Origin: Biomphalaria glabrata
Lineage: Eukaryota; Mollusca; Gastropoda; Planorbidae
Assembly (NCBI RefSeq): GCF_947242115.1
Contig: NC_074721.1
Coordinates: 40,306,754 to 40,370,753 of the forward strand
DNA: 64,000 nt
Direction: 5' to 3'
Below, piece by piece: positions 1 to 9,669 of this stretch (position 1 is its first letter; each line of letters opens with the position of its first letter). A program made the translations under genes and the position numbers. The notes beneath the pieces were generated by a model, which saw only the letters and a list, made by a program, of their open reading frames with translations, was not told where the DNA came from and did not search any database.

Positions 1-575
1 ATCACTGCTCTATTGTGTGTCTGTTCCAGTTTCTTAATGTTTTCTTGAGTTGAGGGGTCCCAAACTGGGGGTGTATATTCTATTATTGGCCTAACCAAGG
101 TTAAATAACATTTTAGTTTTATGTTCTTATTTGATATATAGAAATTTCTTTTAATAAACCCAAATGCTTTGTTTGATTTTTTGATAGTTTCATCAATATG
201 GGGATTCCATGACAGTTTTTCATTTATTATAACACCTAGGTACTTTGCGTTTTTAGTTTGTGCTACTTTTTTACCATGAATAAGATAAGTGGAATTAATT
301 TGTTTTAGTTTTTCTTGTTACTCTTTATAATTGACATTTTTCTGGATGGAAAGACATGCTCCAATTTGATTCCCATTTCTGTAATTCATCTAATTCTCTT
401 TGTAAAATTTCTGTATCTTGTGTTGTTTTTTTTATTGTTCTATATATTATGCAATCGTCTGCAAATAATCTGACTTTTGTTCCTGAACTAATGCAATTTG
501 GTAAATCGTTTATGTAAATTAAAAATAGTAGTGGACCTAAGACTGTTCCTTGAGGTAATTTATTATCAAGATTAT
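1..575 (-). mobile_element. LINE family 1 (CR1/L2-like) reverse transcriptase fragment
   Basis: Read on the minus strand this encodes the later part of a non-LTR reverse transcriptase: a GTVLGPLLFLIYINDL-type stretch, a FADD catalytic box near 470, then the thumb with LKCYLTLVRPIIEY and VWDPSTQENIKKLEQ. The same protein segment recurs at 20625-21265 on the plus strand. The copy runs off the left edge of the window. The clade (CR1/L2-like) is inferred from the protein style and the absence of RNase H after the reverse transcriptase in the longer copy. Confidence 0.85.
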
Positions 576-796
576 TATCAAGATACTATAGCAATACATC
601 AAACTCAACTCACGCATGCATCCGTTACAAGAGCTTTCTTGGAACATAAAGTTTAGGTTCTGCCAAACACACACACAGCCAAGCAGGCCCCCACACTGGG
701 ATCCGGGACCACAATTTTTCCTAATTAAAAAAACAACAACTTGAATTCAGAAAGTGTATGACGGAGCAATTCTGAAGTGGTTCAGAGATCAGAGAA
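576..796. other. No recognised feature
   Basis: Non-coding stretch between a LINE fragment and a small MITE. I see no open frame, RNA gene or repeat copy here. Confidence 0.5.
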
Positions 797-800
797 TTAA

Positions 801-873
801 CTATTTCTCTCCTAAATGACGATACCAACGTTCATACCACCAGAATGTGGTCAATAATTACGGAGAGAAAGGG
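801..873. mobile_element. 73-bp MITE, piggyBac-like, with TTAA flanks (copy 1)
   Basis: A 73-bp element with inverted ends (CTATTTCTCTCC on the left, GGAGAGAAAGGG on the right), flanked on both sides by TTAA (797-800 and 874-877). The TTAA duplication is the signature of piggyBac-type insertion. A second copy of exactly the same length lies at 58592-58664. It is too short to encode anything, so it would have been moved by an enzyme made elsewhere. Confidence 0.8.
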
Positions 874-877
874 TTAA

Positions 878-2505
878 TGTTCGTTTGAAATGGGCTGGAT
901 TGTCGTATTATCTTCGCCTTCAGCAAGACATCTTGTTTTATCTGCCGAAAAAAATAAAACTACAAACCAACTGACGATGGTAGGGCCTACACGTCAATGG
1001 TACAAAATTTAACCGTTCTGGCGTCAGAAATCTTGGATCGCAATGGTGAAGCTATTTCTTCCAAAAATGTTTTAAAGTCATCTTGTTGTGTCGCGCAATA
1101 ACAAATTTTAGAATGGTGTGAAATAGCATTTTATGTATTAAACAAAATTGATATTAGGAATTAGTTATTTGTTTCGTAAATAAGAGAAGATTTGACTTGG
1201 ATACAATGGCGCGAGGCTAGGTTTTTAGGAAGAATAGCGAAACGTGGGGAGACCATTTTTGTCGTCTGCCGAGAGAGGCAGTTACACTTTGTATGAACGT
1301 AGAGATTGAGCTTGACGACATTCGACAGTTCCCTTCATTAATAGTAAACTTCTTGTCAACATTCGCTATCAGCGTCCACTAACTTATCATCTTGCCCTTT
1401 TGCCTGTGCTATTTCATTTCGTTATTTAATTAGTAGGCTACTTCAGTTTGACTTATCTGTATAGGACAGCGCGGAAGCGCCTAACTATTTTTTTCTACTT
1501 GATTAAAACTTAAATATGGATGTGATTACAAAATTTTCAAGAAAAAAAAAGGTTTTTGCGCCCATCCACGTTGATCTCTAGCTAAGGGGTGCGCCCCACA
1601 GTTTGAGAAACGCTGGTTTAACTATTTTACGTCGCACAATATTTTCCAACGCTGTGCAGGACTTACTGCGTCCTTAGCCAGGTGGATTATCCTCCCTTAG
1701 TTGTATGTATAGTCATTTTATATTGACTCACATTCCCTACCGTTTGAAATTATACAGTAACCACATTCAAAGATCGCTATCGTAGTACTGATTCTGATTA
1801 CATTCAGGGCCGGCCTTGCGTAATTAGAGGCCCTAAGCAAAGTGTCCCCAAAATGAAAATTAAAACTATACATCTGAACTAACGAAATCACTCTAATTAT
1901 TAAAAATATCTATATCTGTTATTATGTTAAGAACATTAAGGCCCTAATGGTTAAGAAATAGTAAGTGTTTTGTTGGAGTAGTCTCCCTTGAGTTTTATGT
2001 TTGTTTTGATTTCATCTAAAATGGCGACTGCCAGAAATTCAGTTTTGCTATTAACTAATATTCGTTAATAATGCAGTAATTGTGTTGTTAAAACTTTGGT
2101 CGTCAAGCTATTAACGATATCCAAATTAATCAATATGTTTTCAACAAGTTCTTTAATGCTACTTGAAAGAGATCATAAGCCTAGACCAGTCCTTTCCAAA
2201 TGGAACCGATATGCTGACTCTGCATCAACATGCATCTTCCGTGAGTGCAGGATCGGACAGGATGTCAAAATCGTCCCGGGCATTTCTATACAATCCGGCC
2301 CAAAAATTGGAGATCATATAAAGGTCATCCAGTTCTAGGTCGACCTGTCTTCAAAATCATTTTGCCAAGTTTAATAATGTATCGATAACTGTACGCATGC
2401 TTTATATCTTTATAAGAAATATAGGCCTTATGTTATTTTAATCGCTAAGTGTGTAGGCCCAAAATGGATGGAGTTTACCAGTAGCACTGTCTATGGATGA
2501 AGACC
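878..2505. other. Mostly unassigned DNA with two single MITE ends
   Basis: No convincing gene. Around 1585-1616 is one end of a hAT-like MITE (GTTTGAGAAACGCTGG), and at 1806 another lone end (CAGGGCCGGCC) of the family seen whole at 5182 and 6218. Open frames near 2096-2338 are short and show no recognisable protein features. Confidence 0.5.
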
Positions 2506-3970
2506 AGGGGTGGGCAAATTACGAACAGTGGGCCACATGCGGTCCGCCGGAGTTTTATGCGGCCCGCGGACACTTACAGAAATCAGGTATGCCCACAGTA
2601 TACACATGTAAAAATGCAAATATATTAAAACAATATCTATATAATTTATTGAAACTGTCTATAAAAAGTTTAAAGTAAACGAAGATTAAGCTAATCGGCT
2701 ATACTACAATATACTTAGTCTAAGACACAATTTCTGGTCAGTAATTATTCAATGCTATGATGAATTGTGTTGAGTGTTGGGTATGCTTGCAAAGGACTTG
2801 CTGTGGAAGGGCTATGTACTTGCAAGAGAGACTTACAAAATTGCTCACCTTTCATAGATGCTAGCCAGCGACGGAAACAAGTTAAGACCAAACTAGACGC
2901 TACACACTTTGGACAGAAGTTACAAAGGGAAAAGGGTCGTCTCTCTTTTTTTTTTTTTGTGGACATTCCGATGGTCTAGAGGTTAGTTTCGCTTGGTGCG
3001 TTATCGCTAGGCGGTGGTGTCGAATCCGGAGTCACAGGTTTGATCCTCGGTCGGCGCATGCCCTTATTTTCGTAGCATTTTAATTCACTACTTTCTCTCT
3101 TAAAAACTTGGTCCCTGGTGCTGTTATTCATTTATGTTTAATATATGTATGTATCACATTTGTTTCAGCACCTAGCTTCAACTCTATGTTTACATTTGGG
3201 TAGGCTTGGAACAAGATGGCAAGTGTAGCTACTGATGGAGCTCGATCTTTGACTAGAGAAAAACAGTAATTTGTTTTTTTTAATAAAGAATATCCAAATA
3301 TAATCTCTACACAGGAAAGTTTGCACAAAGCTGCATAAAATAGTAACACATTATTGGTTACTATGATGTAGTGATCAAGCTTATCAGAGCTAGAGGTTTT
3401 AACCACAGGCTGTTCCGACAAGTACTTGAATATTTAGAAACAAAATATTCTGATGTATCCGCTGGCTTAGCATGGGCACGGCTATGAGTAGAATATAAAA
3501 ATCTCAATGAAGAATTGTTATAGTCAATGAAAGATATAGACTGTGACTTTGTTACTAATATTTCTAATGAAGAGTGGAAGACAGATTTCATGTTTTTTCA
3601 TATATAATACTACAATGTGTGGTTTGCGTATAAAATGTAAATGCTTGTTAAATCTTTTCAAACAAGGCTTTCCCATTTCTCCAGGCAAGCAAAAGAGAAG
3701 AGGTTTTGTTATTTTCCATTGCTGACAGGTGAAATTTCTGCTAGCGAAATAGTTAAAAACACAAGAATTATTTAGATTCCTTAATTGTGAAATTTATTAA
3801 GGCAAATTACAAGACGTCAAGAACCAGTATTCAATACCATCAGCTCACCATTTAGCGCACAAGCTGATTCAGTTCCTGAAGACATAACTCCAAGCAAATT
3901 ATGACCTGAAAGAGAAGTTCCAGTCAGTAATTGCTCGTAGGCTTTGTGGCTTCCAGAAGCTGTATTTCAA
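2506..3970 (+). mobile_element. Decayed hAT DNA transposon (GTF2IRD2/ZBED5-like transposase relic)
   Basis: The left end looks like a hAT terminus (CAGGGGTGGGCAAA followed by GCGGCCCGC at about 2560). From about 3200 the plus strand reads KMASVATDGARSLTREK, matching the TDGA region of hAT transposases; further on come FQTRLSHFSRQ and a stretch like FNTISSPFSAQADSVPED (about 3650-3900), which correspond in order to the later part of the same protein family. Many stops and frame changes lie between them, so it is non-functional. A SINE sits inside at about 2960-3065. The right end is not clear. Confidence 0.7.
2962..3065 (+). mobile_element. tRNA-derived SINE (family D)
   Basis: Contains an A-box-like TGGTCTAGAGG and, 50-60 bases later, a B-box-like GGTTTGATCC, as in tRNA-derived SINEs. 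It lies in the interior of the decayed hAT transposon. It does not fold as a clean tRNA by eye. Confidence 0.5.
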
Positions 3971-3977
3971 CACTTTT

Positions 3978-4056
3978 AAAAAAAAATCTCAATCGGGATT
4001 TGAACTTAGGACCCCAGGTTCGGAGGCCAAGCGCTTAACCACTCAGCCACCTTTAA
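3978..4056 (-). mobile_element. SINE family A, head only
   Basis: Minus-strand copy of the tRNA-like head that recurs in this window: on the minus strand it reads GTGGCTGAGTGGTTAAGCGC, then TTGGCCTCCGAACC, with a B-box-like AAGTTCAAATCC. The tRNA-unrelated body seen at 22257 and 32297 is missing. Confidence 0.7.
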
Positions 4057-4062
4057 CAATTT

Positions 4063-4181
4063 AATACGTGCCATGATGGCATCCATGCGTTCCTTTCATA
4101 GTTTCGGTGGCCCTGCCGGCCCATTTGGGTAGGCCTACTGGCCCATTAGCCCGAATACCTATATAGCCAGTCCGCTCCTGC
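4063..4181 (-). mobile_element. MITE end (hAT-like, CAGGGGCAGACTGGC family)
   Basis: Ends in GCCAGTCCGCTCCTG, the reverse complement of a hAT-like terminus whose left form occurs at about 36920 (CAGGGGCAGACTGGC). The body is rich in GGCCC blocks as in the other hAT MITEs of this window. Confidence 0.45.
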
Positions 4182-5173
4182 GTAAGCTTGTTCATGACTT
4201 TTTTTTAGACACATCTTTTAAAGCCATCCGCTTTTCGTTTGCCTTTTGATACACCAGACTCGAAATAACGTCTGGACATTTTCAGCAATAAGTATTTTAA
4301 CATTGGTAGTCGACCAAGTAGGCTAAATGTAAACTTTCGTCAATTAACCTTGAGTCATGGAAATAATTTGGAGCTACTCTGGCAGACGTAGAGCAAAGGA
4401 GCTCTTCTATGTTAGAGTTTTGATCAATTTTCACTTTTTATCCTCTTGAATGTATTTTTAGCGCCCCACCGTTTGATTATTGTAGTACTATATTATCAAT
4501 GACATGACAATAATATATACTAAATTTGTGTGAAATATATAGGGTCTCTACCAATGTGAATCGCGGCTATCAACTAGTATATATATATAGGTTTATATCG
4601 ACGTCTACGTAGGTGTATATGTTACACCGATTAACAATTTAGATATTAATAAAGACAAAAACTTTGAAGGTTTATAACTTAAAAATAGTTGCTTACACTT
4701 GCAGTTGTGACAACTCGACCTAGGCCTAAATATGTTTGTTCCAACTATGACGTTTTATATGGTAAACTCATAGGCCTAAGTCGTCTGCTACTTTTATAGA
4801 TAGATACTTCAATTGTAGGTGTGTCAAGAGCTTGAGCAGTGACCTACATCAGGCTCTCACTCTCAAGTATTGGTAACTCCATGGGAATTTAATGGGAATT
4901 TCTAAATCATCCGTTCATCATCTCAATTTTTTGCTTGCAAAAATATATAAAAACTAAAAACATCTCAAAATCTCCAAAATGATATATATTTAAAGCATTC
5001 GTTGGAGAGATTCGCAGCTCAACATTTTAAGATTCGCACATCTAAAAAAAAAATATCTTTATAATTATTTTGTTGTGCTTCAAACGCCAGAATGGAAAAC
5101 ATATTGTTCTATATATGTATAAGCTTTCTAACGTATATCGAATGTAAGTATGTGTGTCTCTTGATCTTAGTGG
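4182..5173. other. AT-rich DNA without recognised features
   Basis: No coding region, SINE or LINE piece was recognised. A short TA repeat lies near 4560-4590. Confidence 0.5.
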
Positions 5174-5181
5174 TACATAGG

Positions 5182-5408
5182 CAGGGCCGGTCCTACAGAT
5201 TGCGGGGCCCTATGCGAAACGGTTTGCGCGGGGCCTAGTCTGGGTAGGGATAAGGATAATTAAGATAATTAAATCAAAGATGTTGTGTTAGAAAATAAAT
5301 TCTTCTTTGGCTTTGCATTTTATACAGAATAGGAATTTAGCGCCGGGCCTATGAAAGTGCGGGGCCCACTGCGGCCGCATAGGTTGCAGTGGCCTAAAGC
5401 CGGTCCTG
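5182..5408. mobile_element. hAT-type MITE with perfect 8-bp target duplication
   Basis: Ends are CAGGGCCGGTCCT and AGCCGGTCCTG, and the element is flanked by identical TACATAGG at 5174-5181 and 5409-5416. An 8-bp duplication is typical of hAT elements. It belongs to the same family as 6218-6476, with which it shares the block around GGCCCACTGCGG. Confidence 0.9.
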
Positions 5409-5480
5409 TACATAGGTGCTTGCACAGCAAAGTTGGCCAAGGTTAGCGACAGAATAGACTGGTGTTGAATCCTAAGGGGA

Positions 5481-5650
5481 AAGCAGTATTTATAAGCAGT
5501 ATTTATAAGCAATATTTATAAGCAGTATTTATAAGCAGTATTTATACGCAGTATTTATACGCAGTATTTATAAGCAGTATTTATAAGCAGTGTTTATAAG
5601 CAGTGTTTATAAGCAGTATTTATCAGCAGTATTTATAAGCAGTATTTATT
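5481..5650. repeat. 13-bp tandem repeat (AAGCAGTATTTAT)n
   Basis: About 13 head-to-tail copies of AAGCAGTATTTAT with a few substitutions (AAGCAA, CGCAG, GTGTTT). Open frames across it are products of the periodicity and not genes. Confidence 0.9.
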
Positions 5651-5697
5651 ATAATGGCAGCTTGGGGGAAAAAAAAAAACATTTTATAGTTATACTG

Positions 5698-5830
5698 TCA
5701 ACACCCGGGAAATGTTCTCGGCCTCAATGTGGCGCCTGGCTGGAAATGGTCGCTGAGGAGACGATTGGCCAATAGGGAAAAAAAAAAAAAAAACTCCAAT
5801 TGGGGTGCCTGAAGATCGAGTTCATTGCAA
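5698..5830 (+). repeat. Dispersed repeat family G (partial)
   Basis: Shares CACCCGGG, then CCTCAATGTGGCGCC and TTGGGGTGCC in order with the longer copy at 9268-9580 and the inverted copy at 36050-36330. The class of this repeat is unknown. Confidence 0.55.
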
Positions 5831-5884
5831 TGGTTGGGATGAAAGAAAACTTTCAGCAAACATGTTACTATCTATATGCCGTTT

Positions 5885-6625
5885 CTTTCTTTTTACAAAG
5901 CTTATATCAACTCACTTTGTCAGTCAGTCTGTCTGGTAAAAAGTGTGTAAACGTTATTCATTTCTCCCATGCCAATTCTCAGGTCAAATTGAAACTTTGC
6001 TTAATTAATCATTGGCGTAGATAAGACATGAATTAATACAAAACATTAAACAAGTAGTCAATTAATTACTAATAATCTAGATATATAATTCTCTTCGTCG
6101 CTCAAGAATTTGGACGAGAAGAAGAAGTAAAGGAAAGATCACTCTCTTTATTTCTGCTGATAGTCACCCCACGAAAAAAAAGAGAAAGAGGGGGGGGGAC
6201 AAGTATTCACAAAATAGCCGGGCCGGACCGTTGTAATCAAGAAAGATCAATTATTTTTTTATTTCTACTTTACGTAAAAAGAGGGGGGGGGGGGAGAACA
6301 AGTATTTTTTCACCCGTCACTACGGATGGCTGCCTGGTCATGCGGGAAATCTGTTTTAAGATATAATATGATTTAATTTAATAATTTATACACCTAGAAT
6401 TATGAAAGTGCGGGTCCTATGAAAGTGCGGGGCCCACTGCGGTCGCATAGGTTGCAGTGGCCTAAGGCCGGCCCTGCAAAATAGCGGCGTATGCTATGCC
6501 GCCGGTCAACTAGTTAATATTATTTTGTTTGATACTAGCAAGGAAGAGTAATACTTCAGTTTTCATAGATATGGCTAACTTAGTAGGGTTTAGTCCCCTT
6601 AAATAATTTTTATTGCCATTTCTCG
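5885..6625 (+). repeat. Dispersed repeat family H, interrupted by a MITE
   Basis: Begins with ACAAAGCTTATATCAACTCA, then TCTGTCTGGTAAAAAGTGTG, and ends with TAGTCCCCTTAAATAATT, in the same order as the shorter copy at 19355-19660. Here the copy is expanded by G-rich sequence and by the MITE at 6218-6476. Six copies lie in the window (also 10925, 19355, 22600, 29720 and 63897). The class is unknown. Confidence 0.65.
6218..6476. mobile_element. hAT-type MITE with perfect 8-bp target duplication
   Basis: Same family as 5182-5408. The right end is GGCCGGCCCTG and the left end a slightly changed CCGGGCCGG. Identical CAAAATAG flanks it at 6210-6217 and 6477-6484. It is inserted into dispersed repeat H. 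Confidence 0.85.
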
Positions 6626-6649
6626 ATCTAATTATTACCGAACGAGTTC

Positions 6650-6945
6650 TAAACGGAAAAACCATGGGACCTTGGAACAAACTGTACCAACCCAATAATA
6701 TAACACACATGTGGTACCTGTATACATCACACGCTGAGAAGAGATGTGTCTTCTCCACCACTGTGTCATGACTACATCTGTGACCCCACTGTAGAACATT
6801 TCCTCCTCGGCTGCCTCAGATACCAGGACATTAGAAAGCAAATGTTTTTAATTCAAACAACCTTAAAACACTGTTTGAGAGACCAGATCCTGGGGATATT
6901 ACTGGGTTTTTATCCTGGATGCAGGGGTGAACGAAAAAAAAAATT
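6650..6945 (+). mobile_element. LINE 3' end fragment with reverse-transcriptase/RNase H-type C-terminus
   Basis: The plus strand reads TRHTLRRDVSSPPLCHDYIC, then DPTVEHFLLGCLRYQDIRK. The pattern of a Cys-bearing segment followed by (V)EH(F/I)LL.C....R is typical of LINE ORF2 C-terminal ends and resembles the family-2 pieces at 12785 and 45009. It is a fragment, with no start and no complete domain. Confidence 0.6.
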
Positions 6946-6969
6946 AAGAGAAATTATTTGGGACAAAGT

Positions 6970-6972
6970 CCA

Positions 6973-7012
<40 letters not shown>
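6970..7012. repeat. (CT)n microsatellite
   Basis: A run of CT dinucleotides with one CTTT break, at the left edge of repeat family F. Confidence 0.95.
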
Positions 7013-7077
7013 GTCATCGAGTCCGAAGATCAAAGAGTAATTTAGTATCTCCCGTGGTTACGGCGCCCCAGCTGCAA

Positions 7078-7825
7078 TACGGCTTGTCTACGTCTGTCTA
7101 CGGCTTGTCTACGTCTGTCTACGGCAGCAGATTTTCTCTCTCATACTTATGTAATACGGCTTGCCTACGTCTGTCTACGGCAGCAGATTTTCTCTCTCAT
7201 ACTTTTGTAATACGGCTTGCCTACGTCTGTCTACGGCAGCAGATTTTCTTTCTCATACTTATGTAATACGGCTTGCCTACGTCTGTCTACGGCAGCAGAT
7301 TTTCTTTCTCATACTTTTGTAATACGGCTTGTCTACGTCTGTCTACGGCAGCAGATTTTCTCTCTCATACTTATGTAATACGGCTTGCCTACGTCTGTCT
7401 ACGGCAGCAGATTTTCTCTCTCATACTTTTGTAATACGGCTTGCCTACGTCTGTCTACGGCAGCAGATTTTCTTTCTCATACTTATGTAATACGGCTTGT
7501 CTACGTCTGTCTACGGCAGCAGATTTTCTTTCTCATACTTTTGTAATACGGCTTGTCTACGTCTGTCTACGGCAGCAGATTTTCTCTCTCATACTTTTGT
7601 AATACGGCTTGCCTACGTCTGTCTACGGCAGCAGATTTTCTTTCTCATACTTATGTAATACGGCTTGTCTACGTCTGTCTACGGCAGCAGATTTTCTCTC
7701 TCATACTTTTGTAATACGGCTTGCCTACGTCTGTCTACGGCAGCAGATTTTCTCTCATACTTATGTAATACGGCTTGTCTACGTCTGTCTACGGCAGCAG
7801 ATTTTCTGTCATACTTATATAATAA
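7078..7825. repeat. 56-bp tandem repeat, about 13 copies
   Basis: The unit contains AATACGGCTTGCCTACGTC, then TACGGCAGCAGATTTTC and CTCATACTTATGT; two alternating variants differ at CTTATGT/CTTTTGT and GCC/GTC. The array sits inside dispersed repeat F, whose left piece is 7013-7077 and right piece 7826-7925. Overlapping open frames are spurious. Confidence 0.95.
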
Positions 7826-7925
7826 GTCTTGTCTTCGAGTCCGAAGAATAATGAGGAATGGAGTAATTCTCGTGACAACAAAGCCCCAGCTGTGACCTAC
7901 TTATTTTGCTACCTCCATTTGCCAC
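7826..7925 (+). repeat. Dispersed repeat family F, right part
   Basis: Shares GAGTCCGAAGA, GCCCCAGCTG, GACCTACTTATTTTGC and GCCACC with 14560-14680 and 43925-44065. Its left part at 7013-7077 (GAGTCCGAAGATC, GCCCCAGCTGC) flanks the other side of the 56-bp array. Confidence 0.55.
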
Positions 7926-8335
7926 CAAAATGTAAAGTCTCTAGGCCTACGTGTTAAGGCGAGACGGAATCTTGAAGTTTCGCGTCTTCTTTATATTGTA
8001 TGAATTATAAAACCGCTTACAGACTTACTGCCAATCAAAGTGGGACATTAGGAGCCAGCTCACCGGCATACGCACAACCACCCGTAGGACTATCCACTTA
8101 GGTCTGCATAGGTACTGAACTTGGTCCAATTTTTTTAAAATCTAGCCTGTAAAAATGGACTGCATGCTTACTGTGTGTGTGTGTGTGTGTGTTTCGGTAT
8201 TTAAACGTGATCTGAGAATATACCTTCCTGGAGTCACAGGTGACTGCTTCCACACAGTCAACTTCCCCCATGTTAACTTTGTTCTGCATTTCTGACGTAG
8301 CTGTCAACTTGTGACGAGACTCTATTTATTTCTAG
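7926..8335. other. Unassigned DNA with a short (GT)n run
   Basis: A (GT)n microsatellite lies at about 8174-8191. No gene or repeat copy was recognised in the rest. Confidence 0.5.
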
Positions 8336-9165
8336 TTATCTTATCTTATCTTATCTTATAAATTGCAGACGTAACCTCAATAGAGAAGATAAGGAAGTCA
8401 TGCGCGCATCCATGTGTCAATCTAGTCTTGATATGTTTATCATAGACTTAAAACTCAGTTAAGTTATTGGTTGTTTCTGACTGATTCAGGCAACCCATTC
8501 CATTCTCTAATGGCACTAGGGAAGAAGTGTTCTAACGTATGGAATAAGAAATATGCCTTTATCTTTTTGTCTTTCTGAGTATTCGTTATGTTGTGTTTTT
8601 ATATTTATGGGTTTTGATTCAGTGTTTTTTGTGTATTATAACTTACTTACTTAGACTTAGGTCCTCCCGCGCCGTTTGGCGCATTGGGCGGCAAGCTGTC
8701 TCCATAAAGATCTGTCACTGGCAATGTCTGAAGCCTCCTCCCACCTGGTGTCCACTGTTCTGAGGTCCGCCATGAAGGTGTGTCGCCAAGTAATACGAGG
8801 ACGTCCCTGTTTGCGCTTTCCTCGTTTTGGCTTTCCATGTTATCGCAACTCTTGGTGTGCGTAATTCATTTTGACGTAGAACATGTCCCGCAAACCTCAT
8901 GCGACGCTCAGTCACAACCTCACTAAGTGTTCGACTCCCAGTTCGGCATAGGATTTCCTTGTTTGAGACCCGATCTGTGTAACTGACTCCCAAAATCCGT
9001 CTCAGCCATCTCTGTTGAGCCACATTTAGTCTTTTCTTAATCGCGCCGGAGGACTTCCATGTCCCCTGTATTATTGCTACTTAACTATTTAGTCTTCTGT
9101 CCAGAAAAGCTTTTAGTAATTTCCATGTTTTTGCTAGTTTAGCGTTATCTCCTCTGAACTGTCAG
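8336..9165 (-). mobile_element. LINE family 1 3' end, split by another LINE
   Basis: Minus-strand 3' end of LINE family 1: TTATC tail repeats at 8336-8360, the ACGTCTGCAATTTATAAG-like terminal block, then the codons for the AWNGL-type C-terminus. The element stops at 8639 and resumes at 9075 with TACTTAACTATTTAGTCTTC, matching the unbroken copy at about 20190. The sequence between is a LINE family 3 insertion. Confidence 0.8.
8640..9067 (-). mobile_element. LINE family 3 C-terminal fragment inserted in LINE family 1
   Basis: The minus strand encodes QRWLRRILGVSYTDRVSNKE, then LSEVVTERRMRFAGHVLRQ, then after frame changes a DR.LWR.LA-like end: the region after the reverse transcriptase in an RTE/Jockey-like LINE. 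It ends in a TAAG-repeat tail. GTATTAT flanks both sides (8633-8639 and 9068-9074), so this is a 5'-truncated insertion with its target duplication. Confidence 0.85.
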
Positions 9166-9267
9166 TCGGCAGTCTGTTAAATTGCATTAGAATGAAGATG
9201 TGGACAATAAGGGCCGTCTGAGAAATATATGAGAGAAACGTACACATCCATGTCAAATATTTAGGTT

Positions 9268-9580
9268 CGTACATACCCGGGTACGCCGTTCTGCCTCATT
9301 GTGGCGCTCGTGTGGAAACGACCATTAGAGGAAGTGGTTAGGCTAAATGAATGGCGAAACAAAACTCCCGTGTGGGGTGTCCTCGGGTAGGCAAGAGCTT
9401 ACCCATGTCACGGAGCGGAGTTGAAAGAGAGCCCTCACGGCCCTGTCGATAATCCATGCCCCGTTCCTCAAGGGACCGTTTATACTAATGGCGAGTCCTC
9501 CACGGTTAGCTTGGTACAACATAGGAAAATGGCGGAGGTTCCCGATGCACTCGGCCTTCGGCCATGTCTACATGTCTAGC
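9268..9580 (+). repeat. Dispersed repeat family G, longest copy
   Basis: Contains CCCGGGTACGCC, CTCATTGTGGCGC, GTCCTCAAGGGACCG-type and CTCGGCCTTCGGCC blocks. The same blocks occur in reverse order and orientation at 36050-36330. Class unknown. It lies just upstream of the 9.7-10.9 kb gene, so an unseen first exon could be beyond it. Confidence 0.6.
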
Positions 9581-9669
9581 CCATGCGCTCGGAGACCAGA
9601 TGCTTTGGGAATAGCTTTACATAGGCGTTGACTTGGGTCTCTTCCAAACAGAACTGTGTTTTCACACAG

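Noticed and set aside
8715-9023. Host gene of 102 codons on the minus strand
   Set aside because: It is the C-terminal part of a LINE with its own target duplication inside another LINE.
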